DNA from: Ichthyophonus hoferi
Lineage: Eukaryota > Opisthokonta > Ichthyosporea > Ichthyophonida > Ichthyophonidae
Assembly (NCBI GenBank): GCA_002751075.1
Contig: NAOQ01001057.1
Span: 1-12,892, forward strand
Reading direction: 5' to 3'
Length of the DNA: 12,892 nucleotides
Below the pieces are notes generated by a model. That model ran no database searches, had not been told where the DNA came from, and worked only from the letters and a program-made list of their open reading frames with translations. Position numbers and translations under genes: made by a program. How positions within the stretch are numbered: position 1 is the stretch's first letter; every line of letters starts with the position of its first letter. Shown here one piece after another: positions 1 through 8,623 of the stretch.

Positions 1-16
1 CCATTTGTTTAGTTAC

Positions 17-127
17 CATCTACCCATCCAGCCCCTTTTTTAAAGGTTGGTCTCATCCTGATGTCTACTAGGCCTACAGCTAAAGAACCCACGACGAAGG
101 GATGAAAGAGGGAGTCATTGCATCCCT
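17..127 (-). CDS. PhoD-like gene, exon with GLVDIRMRPTF (last exon inside the window)
   Basis: Acceptor CCACCTGTAG, donor GGTAGATG before GTAACT. The exon is 111 nt, phase 1 at both ends. It encodes GCNDSLFHPFVVGSLAVGLV then DIRMRPTF and KKGAGWVD. A hydrophobic strand ending in D-x-R followed by Arg/Phe is the next conserved block after the EYQ helix in PhoD proteins. Remaining exons (expected catalytic His and Asn motifs) lie left of position 1. Confidence 0.8.
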
Positions 128-2237
128 CTACAGGTGGGCATATATATATAGAGAGAGAGGGAGGAAGGCAGAAAGGTAGGTAGGTGGGTAGATAAGTAGT
201 TAGGTAAGTATATATGTATGTATAATAAGATGTACGCATGTATGTATGTATGTATGTATGTATGTATGTATGTATGTATGTATGTATGTATGTATGTATG
301 TATGTATGTATGTATATATGTATGCACGTATGTATGATAGTATGTATGTACACATATATGTATGATAGTGTGCATATATACGTGTGTATTCTAGTATGCA
401 TGTGCACATGTACGTATAAACATAGGTATACATCGATGCATGTATATATGTATGATGGTTATATCTCTGTGTAATAACAGGTAAACACCCCACCAGGAAG
501 CATGCAAGAGGGATCTACATCCTCTATTAGTTGCTGTTGAAATTCATAGAAGGCTGCTCTTCCTGCCAATAGGACTGCTGTTCGGCACTACATGTAGGAA
601 AGGAATAAAAGGGAAGGAGGTATAGAGGGAGATAGAGAAAGGGAATGCATAAAAGGAGGTAAAGGTAGGGAGAGGTGTGTGTGGGTGGATGAAAGAATAA
701 CAGTAAAAGCCAAAAAGAGAGAGAAAATCAGAGAGTGAACGGCGGAGTGAGGGAGAGGGACGGGGACAAAGTTAAGGAGAGAATAATAAGGCTGAATAAG
801 CCATAATGAAAAAAGCATTAAAAAATATACAGTCAAACAGGCATACATGTATATATATATATAGATAAACAATATAGAGTTACAATATAGGTATGTTTAT
901 TACGATTTAGTGTATCAAGAGAACTAATACCAATTTATAAATATATATACAGTACTTCGTAAATAAACATTAAAACGTACAGTTGATTGAGTAGGGTCTA
1001 GCTCAGTGATTGGTCCAGGCCCCCCCATGTTATTAATCAGGTCGTGGTCGTCAGGTAGCATCCAATGAGATCCCTTCTTTAAAACCATCTGTAATAGGTA
1101 TGTAGTAATGATTGACTATGAATGTGTGGAAGCAAACTAATAGTTGCAAGCAACCTCCAATAAAATGTATCTTAGCTACTCTCTGGAATTCGTATATATA
1201 TTTGCAAAACATAGAGCAAGTAGTTGATGGTAAAACAGACATATAACCTTGTATGTATGTGGTATTGTGTGACATATGTTGGTACGTATATACATTGATT
1301 ATTATTATACAGTATAAAATGTAGGGAATGAATACTAATAGAAGTTAATATGTAGGTATTTTTTATACATACTATTATACATACGATTACACATACATAC
1401 AGATAGACATGCATACTATGAGACTATCGGACATCTACATAATAGGTACAACATATATATGAACATAATCAGTACCTGTGTGGCAGGGTAGCTCCACGTG
1501 GTATAATATATCCTTCTAAACTGTAGTACTAGTTCCTAAGGAAATATAAAAATATGTATAATAGTGTATAAATTATAGATAGTATATGTATGCTTGGAAG
1601 GCATGAGCATGATACAATAGATGTGGGTAAGCGAGTAGGAACCAGAAGGACTATGTTAACCACATCTATATATATACTATCATATATACTTATATACTTA
1701 TATACTACAATACATACATATGATCATATACACTACAATATATACGTATTCTCATCTACACTACAATATATACATACATACATACCATCATATACACTAC
1801 AATACATACATACTATAATATATACTATAATACATACATACTCTCATATACACTATAATACACACATACTATAATATATACCATAATACACACATACTAT
1901 CATATACACTAATAAACATGTACTACCATGCATGCTATAATACATACATAGTATAGCATTTACTATAATCCATATACACAATGCCATACATATATGCTAT
2001 AATACATCCTATCATAGATACTATCCTTCGCACATACTATAATATATACATACTACAATCTACTATAATAAATACATATTATCTTTTATATATTAGTGCT
2101 TGTATACAATTATTATTGATTATATATATAATTCATTTTCTAAAGTGCATGTAACATAAAATTTGGTGAACTGGCACTTATAATTTTGTTTTTCTTCTTG
2201 TGATATAATATATAAGGGTATTACATAATATAACAAA

Positions 2238-2274
<37 letters not shown>

Positions 2275-3075
2275 GAAAACGCATGAATGATAATAATACA
2301 TTAAACAAGACAAACGTATCATGAACACTATTGATTGGATGTCATCCAGCCATTCAATCAACCGTAGTTACCTTAAATTCCATCTTACCATTCTTCCAAT
2401 CGTATCCATTGTTCATACACGTATTCCTATAGATATCATCCGCATAAATCTGGGTTTAGCCAATGTTTGTGATTAGCATAAATACATATATGTGTATAAC
2501 TAGATCTATTTATATATGTATATATTTATGTATGTGTGTACAATAGGATATGCGTAGGTATGTATGTACGTATTTATGTATATGTATATATAGTATGAAA
2601 GTATGCATGTAGATATATATGTGGGTATAGTTATGCGGAGGCGTATATAGATATAATTGCCTGCACATATATATTTCCTTTGTTGTAATTTTATATTTAA
2701 TTTCTATATTGAGACAACGATAAAGCAGTTAATTTGTACTTAGTATTATCTGGTAAAAGGATTGCCAAATCAGGGTACACTAAATAAGGTAATACTGGCA
2801 TGCTATAAGGTAATAATAGCATAATAAAATAAACGTATTATATATTCAAATGCATATAAATGATATAGATGATGATCAATAATAAATACACTATATACAT
2901 GTATTATAATTCCTAGCATACATAATTAACCCTTCACACCAACACCCATAATATAATACTTATTACTCTACTTACTAACGTAGCATATACTATCATATAT
3001 AAACATATATATATATATATGCAAGATATAAATAGGTGAGAAGAACAACACATTGTACGTATTTATGTATGTATG

Positions 3076-3109
<34 letters not shown>

Positions 3110-3921
3110 TGTATGTATGTATGTATGTATGTATGTATGTATGTATGCTTATATATATCACATAAAAATAGAAGGGTGAATTGATTGCGTCTATATGTAG
3201 AGGAAGTCACGTGGCCCACCTGATCCCCCAGGTGTACTATTGCCATTGGTCTAATATCACGGCTAGATATTAGCTGCCACATGGTAGTATCATGGTCTTC
3301 ATAGCTCCTATCGCACGATACTATAGCCAGGGTCAGGGTAGACTGGGGAGGATCTAGGATACTACTTGTTGGTATTGATAATATAATATACCTCCAATGT
3401 AAATATGTATGTTTGTATATATGTATATCTATACATGTGTGGGTGTGTGTAATTGCATTCGTGCATGTTTTATTATAAGGCAATGACAATATTTCATAAA
3501 TATGTACTTACATTTAACGATATACATATACTTATATATATACCTGGCATAGTAGCAATGACAAAGTCATTGATCTCTTCTTGTCCAATCAGTACTGTTC
3601 CCTCATACACCTTTCCTGCCTCCAACCCATTTATGGCTATTACCTGGTATGGTAGACCATATATTACTGGTTAGTGATAATACATAACCAATAACAAGGA
3701 TAATACATACATATATATATTGGGTGTGTTACTAATATAGTCACCCACCACTGGCCGAGCCTCGGGTAAGATATTAATGGTGTATGTCTTGGTATTCCTT
3801 TGCTGTGGCTGACCTTTCCCCAACAAACTCACAGTAAGGGTTCCATTTGGACCACTGAGAGGGGAATACAGCATCACACGAGCTGTTCTGGTCGTCACTG
3901 CACCCACAACTACTACAGGCG
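17..3921 (-). CDS. PhoD-like metallophosphatase, partial multi-exon gene (8 exons placed)
   Basis: Eight minus-strand exons (3921-3745, 3666-3544, 3353-3220, 2449-2372, 1535-1476, 1088-981, 587-494, 127-17) join in frame into about 295 residues. The first two encode a beta-rich domain ending NDFVIATMP, like the FN3/PhoD_N domain that precedes PhoD catalytic domains. The rest encode VSCDR, HLGDQ-IYADDIY, a FRRIYYTTWSYP segment, LPDDHD, GRAAFYEFQQQL and GLVDIRMRPTF, in the order known for PhoD-family phosphatases (binuclear-metal enzymes cleaving phosphomono- or diesters). The Asp/His residues of GDQxYAD and DDHD are the expected metal ligands. Intron phases from 5' to 3' are 1,1,1,0,0,0,0,1,1, and every junction is consistent. 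The C-terminal part lies beyond position 1. The first coding exon was not found, so a signal peptide cannot be judged. The substrate is unknown. Family assignment is strong; individual splice sites are predictions. Confidence 0.88.
205..455. repeat. TATG microsatellite with degenerate flanks
   Basis: Perfect (TATG)18 runs from 241 to 312, with imperfect TATG/TATA copies on both sides. It lies inside the intron between the exons at 494-587 and 17-127. The long Tyr-Ile-His or Tyr-Val-Cys-Met reading frames here are products of the repeat, not genes. Confidence 0.97.
494..587 (-). CDS. PhoD-like gene, exon with GRAAFYEFQQQL
   Basis: Acceptor CCTACATGTAG before TGCCGA, preceded by a pyrimidine-rich stretch of nearly 200 nt. 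The donor is CTTCCTG before GTGGGG. The exon is 94 nt, phase 0 to phase 1. It encodes CRTAVLLAGRAAFYEFQQQL then IEDVDPSCMLP. The aromatic-rich GRxAFYEFQxQL segment corresponds to the family's conserved (A/Y)xxEYQ helix. Other GT sites lie a few bases downstream; the chosen one keeps frame with the next exon. Confidence 0.85.
596..780 (+). repeat. Purine-rich (GA) tract, polypyrimidine on the sense strand of the intron
   Basis: About 185 nt of mostly A and G on the plus strand (aaagggaaggaggtat, gagagaaaatcagagag). On the minus strand it is a very long pyrimidine-rich stretch ending a few bases before the acceptor of the exon at 494-587. Confidence 0.85.
981..1088 (-). CDS. PhoD-like gene, exon with LPDDHD metal-binding motif
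   Basis: Acceptor ATTACAG before ATGGTT, donor TCAACT before GTACGT. It has 36 codons, phase 0 at both ends: MVLKKGSHWMLPDDHDLINN then MGGPGPITELDPTQST. DDH(D/E) is the second metal-binding motif of the family. The plus strand carries a run of seven C at 1021-1027, inside the Gly-Gly-Pro codons. Confidence 0.88.
1476..1535 (-). CDS. PhoD-like gene, 60-nt exon (FRRIYYTTWSYP)
   Basis: The acceptor TTTTTATATTTCCTTAG is strong, and the donor is CACACAG before GTACTG. It has exactly 20 codons, phase 0 at both ends, starting ELVLQFRRIYYTTW and ending SYPATQ. This matches the helix that follows the YAD motif in PhoD proteins (YRxxYxxTWSxPxT pattern, from family knowledge). Confidence 0.9.
1660..2095. 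repeat. Degenerate tandem repeat (TACATACTATAATA-like)
   Basis: Imperfect copies of short units such as CATATACACTACAATATA and TACATACTATAATA fill this stretch, inside the intron between the exons at 2372-2449 and 1476-1535. Unit length drifts, so it is a degraded minisatellite rather than a clean array. No gene is seen in it. Confidence 0.85.
2244..2271. repeat. TA dinucleotide microsatellite
   Basis: About 14 consecutive TA units, inside the same 836-nt intron. Confidence 0.95.
2372..2449 (-). CDS. PhoD-like gene, exon with IYADDIY motif
   Basis: Acceptor GGCTAAACCCAG, donor TTTAAG before GTAACT. The exon is 78 nt, phase 0 at both ends. It encodes IYADDIYRNTCMNNGYDWKN followed by GKMEFK. 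Joined to the previous exon it gives HLGDQIYADDIY, the family's metal-site motif. The exon is too short to stand out as an ORF and is flanked by introns of 770 and 836 nt. Confidence 0.9.
2450..3219 (-). other. Intron of PhoD-like gene (770 nt)
   Basis: It runs from the donor after HLGDQ to the acceptor before IYADD. It is AT-rich and contains the TATG array at 3081-3147 and TATA/TATG-like degenerate sequence at 2480-2640. No other coding signal was seen. Confidence 0.8.
3081..3147. repeat. TATG microsatellite, second copy
   Basis: About 17 perfect ATGT units with degenerate copies from 3060. Same unit, same strand phase and nearly the same length as the array at 241-312, again inside an intron of the same gene. 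Confidence 0.97.
3220..3353 (-). CDS. PhoD-like gene, exon opening the catalytic domain (VSCDR ... HLGDQ)
   Basis: The exon is 134 nt, phase 1 to phase 0. It encodes PPQSTLTLAIVSCDRSYEDH... MWQLISSRDIRP... IVHLGDQ. The SCD(R/x) strand and the hLGDQ metal-binding loop are hallmarks of PhoD-type phosphatases. The donor GATCAG|GTGGGC cuts directly after Gln; the next exon supplies IYADDIY. The acceptor chosen (ATCCTAG) is the only nearby AG that gives the phase required by the previous exon. It has a weak pyrimidine tract, so the exact start is less certain than the end. Confidence 0.88.
3544..3666 (-). CDS. PhoD-like gene, exon encoding second half of N-terminal domain
   Basis: Acceptor CACTAACCAG, donor ATGCCAG before GTATAT. 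The exon is 123 nt, phase 1 to phase 1. It reads IYGLPYQVIAINGLEAGKVY... and ends INDFVIATMP. The GLEAGKVY turn and the closing FVIATMP strand resemble the F-G region of an FN3-like fold. It is separated from the previous exon by a 78-nt intron. Confidence 0.85.
3745..3921 (-). CDS. PhoD-like gene, exon encoding first half of N-terminal beta-sandwich domain
   Basis: The acceptor is TTTATTTCTACAG before CGCCTG, and the donor is GTGGTGG before GTGACT. The exon is 177 nt: two bases, 58 codons, one base (phase 1 at both ends). The product starts PVVVVGAVTTRTARVMLYSP and ends INILPEARPVV. GAVTTRTARV is the typical opening of the domain before PhoD catalytic domains (known pattern: VGxVTxxxARV). 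The preceding exon must end in phase 1 and was not located with confidence. Confidence 0.85.
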
Positions 3922-3937
3922 CTGTAGAAATAAAGGA

Positions 3938-3997
3938 TATAGAGAGAGAAGGGAAGGGGTAGGTGAGCCTGGGACAGAAGGAAAAGGAAGGAGATAT
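3938..3997 (+). repeat. Purine-rich tract upstream of the 3921 acceptor
   Basis: A GA-rich stretch of about 60 nt (agagagagaagggaagggg, gaaaaggaaggagat). On the minus strand it is pyrimidine-rich and lies just upstream of the acceptor of the exon at 3745-3921, as expected for an extended polypyrimidine tract. Confidence 0.75.
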
Positions 3998-4002
3998 TCA
4001 GG

Positions 4003-5000
4003 ACATTATATTATATTATATTATATATTATTATTATATCCTAGTATAGTATAGTATGGTATATTGTAATATAACATATCATTATGTTATATTAATATAT
4101 CATATTATATTTTTATTGTATTCTATTCTATTATGTTACATTATGTTATATTATATGTACGTGGATACACCATATACTATACAGATAAACCGTAATGTAT
4201 GATTTTACACTTAGACTGTCAAGAGATTAGTATATTAAAAATTATAATAACTATAAATATAAAAGTAAAGGTTTTTTTTTGTCTAATAATATAATTTTTG
4301 GGGTATAGTGGGAACTAGTTATCTTGATATTATAACGTTTTTCAAATTATATATGGTAGTATACTATCGAATACAATGGTTAGGTAATTTATATTATATT
4401 ATAATTATTACTTGCATAGAAATGTAAATATTCTTTTTATTAAAAGTAGTAAGAATCGATTGCAGCCTCGGTGCTTATCTTGATATGGTTTGAACTGCCA
4501 AATATAGTTACATATGCAACCCAGGCAAAGTAGCCATAGCTATAATTATCTAATTAAATAATGCGAAGTTCCGCACTATTATATATATATAATGCTACAT
4601 TTCTAAAGTATAAAAAGGTTCTGTCTGAAACAAATTGGAGACTCTTGATTATGTAGTGATACTGAATAAATATTAAATACATTTTATCCTAAATTTTCTG
4701 CTTGCAATCTTCGGCTGCCACCCTAAACAAACATGGGTGAGATAACATAATTACTACACAGTCTGCCATGAATCTAAATTATCGAATGCTTTATATTATG
4801 ACTAATATAAACGGGGTATTATAATTACTACTCTACCTACACTATACTAACTATAACTATAGCTATATATCAACTACGGGCAGGCACCATGCACAGGCTC
4901 TATAAGGTGACACTTGACACTAGTCCCATATAAACAATGGTAACCTCCCCTCAGAATAAACAATACAACTATACATGTATCATATTAGCTGGAGGTATAG
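4003..5000. other. AT-rich noncoding stretch with TTATA-type repeats
   Basis: Positions 4003-4165 are degenerate TTATA/TATTA repeats. The remainder is AT-rich without a convincing exon. A slightly GC-richer patch at 4866-4960 has a 40-codon open minus frame (with YHCLYG and VKCHLIEPVHGACP) that lacks ATG and a matching splice phase, so it is not called. The unresolved 5' part of the phosphatase gene would have to cross this region. Confidence 0.6.
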
Positions 5001-5395
5001 CTTATAGTATAGGATAGGAGGGTATATATACGTAGTATAGTCCTGGGATATATTGTATATATATAGTACAGGAGGTAAGATATAGGATATAGGGTATATA
5101 TATAGTACATGATATAGGATATAGGGTATATATATAGTATGGGATATAGGATATAGGATATAAGGTATACATATAGTATAGGATATAGGATTTAGGCTAT
5201 ACATATAGTACAAGATAGAGGATATAGGATATACGGTATATATATAGTATAGGATATAAGGTATATATATAGTACAGGATATAAGATAGAGGATATAAGA
5301 TATAGGATATAGGAAATAGGAAATATATATATAGTATAGGATATATGGTATATATATATATAATAGTATAGCAGGGTATATATATAGAATGGTTT
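5000..5395. repeat. Degenerate tandem repeat (GTATATATATAGTATAGGATA-like)
   Basis: About 390 nt of imperfect copies built from GGTATATATATAGTA and (GGATATA)n blocks. The unit length varies from about 25 to 40 nt. The Tyr-Ile-Pro-rich minus frames over it are artefacts of the repeat. Confidence 0.9.
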
Positions 5396-5399
5396 AACA

Positions 5400-6190
5400 T
5401 GGCATTAAAAAGACTATCTAAGAAGCGAGAAAACTGTAGGGGATCATATAAAGATAGTCATTCGATAATAGTATAGTTAGTGGATGGGTGTAGTGGGTAT
5501 ACTATATTGATATGATATGATATGATATGCTATGCTGTGCTATGTTATCTATCAATATTAACTCATTTGTTGTGGCTAAGTAATTAATCGTATCTTATCA
5601 ACGTCACGCACTACACTGATTAATAAACCCTTGGTGCTATGGCAGAAATATGCTTATTGATCATCCCATTGGCTGCTAGGCTAATCTCTGCTGTAAACTG
5701 TCTTTTATTACTATATTTATGATGGAATATTATTATTATTAAGTCAACAACATCCATAATATATGTATCAATAGGATGATAACAGTGAGCCATCCTAGCA
5801 TTTTTTACAATAATGGTATAATGGTATCATGTTGCAATGATGTAATAGTATAATAGTATGGTGCCTCTTTATCAATGCATATACTTTTTGGTGGCATCGT
5901 ATAAAGTCTAATAAGCCTATACTCATTTTCTTATTGAAAAAGCTTATCTAAAGTTGTTTTCAAATATAGGTAAATATATATGGTACTATACTTTACTGCT
6001 TAATAGTGGAATCAGTTATGTAATCCTATTATTACTATCATAAGGGTGATTTGTGGTCTTCCTTTGACTACCAATTAATCTCTAGTTATTAGTCATTAGC
6101 CTTATATAGGCAAACCTTTTTGAAGTTAACTAATCACTACTTCACTATACTTATCGTATAAGGTAGTCACATATTATTAATATATCCCAT
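5400..6190. other. AT-rich stretch without a supported gene
   Basis: A possible plus-strand leader-like ORF begins at 5639 (MAEICLLIIPLAARLISA, then GTAAAC). The minus strand there is also open (AEISLAANGMINKHISAIAP). Neither has enough support to call. The rest shows only AT-rich sequence and TATGC-like short runs near 5515. Confidence 0.5.
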
Positions 6191-6257
6191 CCTTTAAGAA
6201 ATAGTAAGCGTAAATGAGACGATTCAAACAAACGCAGATATAATATGCATAACCAAG

Positions 6258-6413
6258 ATGAAACCAAAAAGACAATCTAAAACTCATCATATTCCAATCT
6301 TAACAGATAGAGGGGCAATAAAACGTAAACCAAAACCAACCTGTGGTGAATGGTATGAAAATCTAGACCAGGACAAACGGATGAAAATTCTCAAAATGGA
6401 ATGTCAGTTATGA
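6258..6413 (+). CDS. Small basic ORF, 51 codons, unrecognised
   Basis: The ATG has A at -3. The product starts MKPKRQSKTHHIPILTDRGA, continues with TCGEWYENLDQDKR and ends KILKMECQL. The frame is open upstream to about 6197 without another ATG. A canonical AATAAA lies at 6462-6467, about 50 nt after the TGA, as expected for a terminal exon or a small single-exon gene. The composition is non-repetitive and Lys/Arg-rich, unlike the repeat-derived frames around it. I do not recognise the family. A chance ORF is quite possible at this length. Confidence 0.25.
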   Translation: MKPKRQSKTHHIPILTDRGAIKRKPKPTCGEWYENLDQDKRMKILKMECQL

Positions 6414-6461
6414 GGTTCCTTTAAATTTCATTGAATAGACGCTGCCTAATCACTAGTATGA

Positions 6462-6467
6462 AATAAA
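6462..6467 (+). terminator. Possible poly(A) signal AATAAA
   Basis: AATAAA 49 nt after the stop of the small plus-strand ORF. Such hexamers are common by chance in AT-rich DNA. Confidence 0.25.
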
Positions 6468-6669
6468 ACAATATTGATATTGGACTGTTTAATATAACCT
6501 GGTACCTTGGTTGTACTGCAAGGTCTTACATAGGTCATATGAGCATATGTGTCATTTGATTTTAAATTATGACTCCCATTGGTTCGTTGTTAAACAACTA
6601 AAATTAAAAAGAAAATAATTAACCTTTAAAGCATAAAGCCACAAAGGGTATAAATTGTTATCAATGCAT

Positions 6670-7022
6670 TGTCTATACTATACTATAATACAATATGAAT
6701 TATTATACTATGCAACCATACAATACTTTACTATAGTACAATATGAAATACTATACTATACTATACCATAATAAAATATGAGATATTATACTACGCTATA
6801 CTATACTGTACTATATTACACTATAATACAATATGAAACACTGTGCTATACTCTAATACAATATGGAATACTATACTATACTATACTGTACTATAATAAA
6901 ATATAAAATACTATACTAATACTATAATATACTACACTATACTCTACTATACTATACTCTACTGTGCTATACCATAATACCATATGAGATAATATACTAT
7001 ACTATACTATACTATAATACAG
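6670..7022. repeat. Degenerate tandem repeat (ACTATACTATACTATAATACAATATGAAAT-like)
   Basis: TACTA/CTATA pentamer runs alternate with the spacer ATAATACAATATGA(A/G)A, giving an imperfect unit of about 30-60 nt over some 350 nt. No coding signal. Confidence 0.9.
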
Positions 7023-7394
7023 TAATAAATACTCCTAAGATGGTTTACAATTATAGTCGGTAATTGGATATTCTATAATAATTCTTATTCGATGCAAATT
7101 TAAAGTTGAAAACTAGGATATGCCTGCTTGATTACTTGACACCCAAACCAGACTAGATAGAACAATAATAAAATATAAACTTATACAAACATTGGTATAT
7201 CTTGAGATGTATAAAAGAGAATATGTAATGGGGTGATGGTGATAGAGGTTCGGAAAGCTAGATTCAAAAGAGGATGCAATACCGTAGGAAACCAATTGAA
7301 TACATATATAAGTAGAGCATTAAGATGCATTAAATGCAACAATATATATAATAATCAATGTGAAAGAGTGCATGCAGTTGCAGTTTGTTGATTT

Positions 7395-7429
7395 CAGCCT
7401 GCGTAGTAATGATCACACCCATGTTCAGG
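7395..7429 (+). repeat. 35-nt dispersed repeat, copy 1
   Basis: Begins cagcctgcgtagtaatgat and ends catgttcagg. It matches copy 2 without gaps at 29 of 35 positions by eye. Confidence 0.6.
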
Positions 7430-8101
7430 TACCTATATTTAACTTGTGTTAATGTGTACTAGGGTAAGTAGTGTGTAATTGTTTGTTTAATAAAAAATGT
7501 AGATGTTTTAGTTGATTGCACAACAACAGTGAGTATTTAAAAGAACCAACTTGCGTCAGCAAAAGTAGAATATAATAATATGGAAGGTGTAAAGAAAAGG
7601 TACCAAAGTATAAACGATGCAAATAGAAATTTTATAACATAAAAAAAGAGAGAAAGAACGAGCCTATGGACTGTGTAGTGGTAGTCTCTCCAGCCACAGC
7701 CAAGCATAGCAACATGAACGTTTTCATTATTATCATTATTATCATTATTATCATCATATCTTCTATAATATCAAGCTAATGTTTTGCATGGGAATATTGG
7801 TGAAAAGAAAGATTTGTTAGCGAGATAAACCGAGGTATACGGCACTAACTGGCTCACTATTATATTTTACAGTCGCAGATTATTGCTTATACATATTTAT
7901 AATTGATGTATTATTGCGTAGAATAGGGTCAATGTTTTAAACTTTATATTTATTGGTTTATGAAACATATATATATATATATTGTCATGTTTTATATGCA
8001 CTTACAAACTTAAATAGCCTAATAAATACGAATTTCACTATTTTAGACGTCAATTTCCGACAGTGTAAGTAATTATCATTATTAATATTATTATTGCCTG
8101 C

Positions 8102-8136
8102 CAGCCAGTGTAGTAATTATCTCACTCACGTTCAGG
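8102..8136 (+). repeat. 35-nt dispersed repeat, copy 2
   Basis: Begins cagccagtgtagtaattat and ends cacgttcagg. It lies about 700 nt from copy 1 in the same orientation. Confidence 0.6.
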
Positions 8137-8298
8137 ATAACAGCCGACTATTACAAGTAGAGAATTCAAAATCAAAACTGTATAGCCTATATACAGTATC
8201 ACTACAGAGGTAAAATTCACCAATCATCTCAGATAAAACATTCTTCTACCTTCTAGATGTAACATTATATATAAATATAAGTACTTCAAAATCCAGCA

Positions 8299-8478
8299 TT
8301 ACTTAATTAAATAATTAAAACTATAGTTACTATAACAATCTGTGGTAATTCTAGTGACTTGTCCACGGGCTTTGGGGCCACCAATTGGTTGTCGTATATA
8401 TATAAATTTTTTGATATTTTTAGTAAGTAATAAATGAATGTAAAGTTTTGTATCACGAACGTATTCGTATTGGCCCAT
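8299..8478 (-). CDS. Short ORF (59 codons) diverging from the CpG patch, unrecognised
   Basis: The ATG has G at -3 and G at +4. The product starts MGQYEYVRDTKLYIHLLLTK and includes IRQPIGGPKARGQVTRITTD. It starts at the edge of the CpG-rich patch. One internal donor-like site (ATTG before GTGGCC, around 8389) ends in phase 1, which would fit the phase needed before the phosphatase exon at 3921. That link would need a 4.5-kb intron and is speculation. It may be a chance ORF. Confidence 0.2.
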   Translation of the reverse strand: MGQYEYVRDTKLYIHLLLTKNIKKFIYIRQPIGGPKARGQVTRITTDCYSNYSFNYLIK

Positions 8479-8590
8479 GACGGTATTGTTTACATATACA
8501 GGCGTGCGGGGTTGCCGCGTATGCTCGGTTGTGTCGGGGCGTTTACTTTAATCTTTTTTCGACCTTTGTCTATCGTGCGCGTCAATTGTA
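8455..8590. promoter_or_regulatory. CpG-rich patch, candidate (bidirectional) promoter
   Basis: About 14 CpG dinucleotides in some 135 nt (gttgccgcgtatgctcgg, gtcggggcgttt, cgtgcgcgtcaatt), while neighbouring sequence is strongly AT-rich and CpG-poor. It sits between divergent start codons at 8478 (minus) and 8624 (plus). No TATA or initiator element can be singled out. Confidence 0.4.
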
Positions 8591-8623
8591 GCTTTGCTCA
8601 TCAATATTAAAGGGACTGTAGAA

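Larger units (their letters stand above)
7023..8298. other. AT-rich stretch without a supported gene
   Basis: Contains a TTATCA microsatellite at 7725-7758, a short TA run at 7967-7982, and two related 35-nt segments (7395-7429 and 8102-8136). A minus-strand GTGAGTG donor-like site is at about 8123-8129, preceded on the minus strand by an open hydrophobic frame (LILNSLLVIVGCYPE) lacking ATG. No gene can be called with confidence. Confidence 0.5.

Noticed and set aside
9-493. Several long frames rich in Tyr, Ile, His, Thr or Tyr-Val-Cys-Met
   Set aside because: They are translations of the TATG microsatellite. Only the part at 17-127 on the minus strand has coding features, and it is called as an exon of the phosphatase gene.
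4980-5400. Minus-strand frames rich in Tyr-Ile-Pro
   Set aside because: They are read from a degenerate TA-rich tandem repeat and show no domain or start context.
7113-7295. 60-codon minus-strand ORF (MVSYGIASSFESSF...)
   Set aside because: No splice or start context stands out, no motif, and the length is within chance for this composition.
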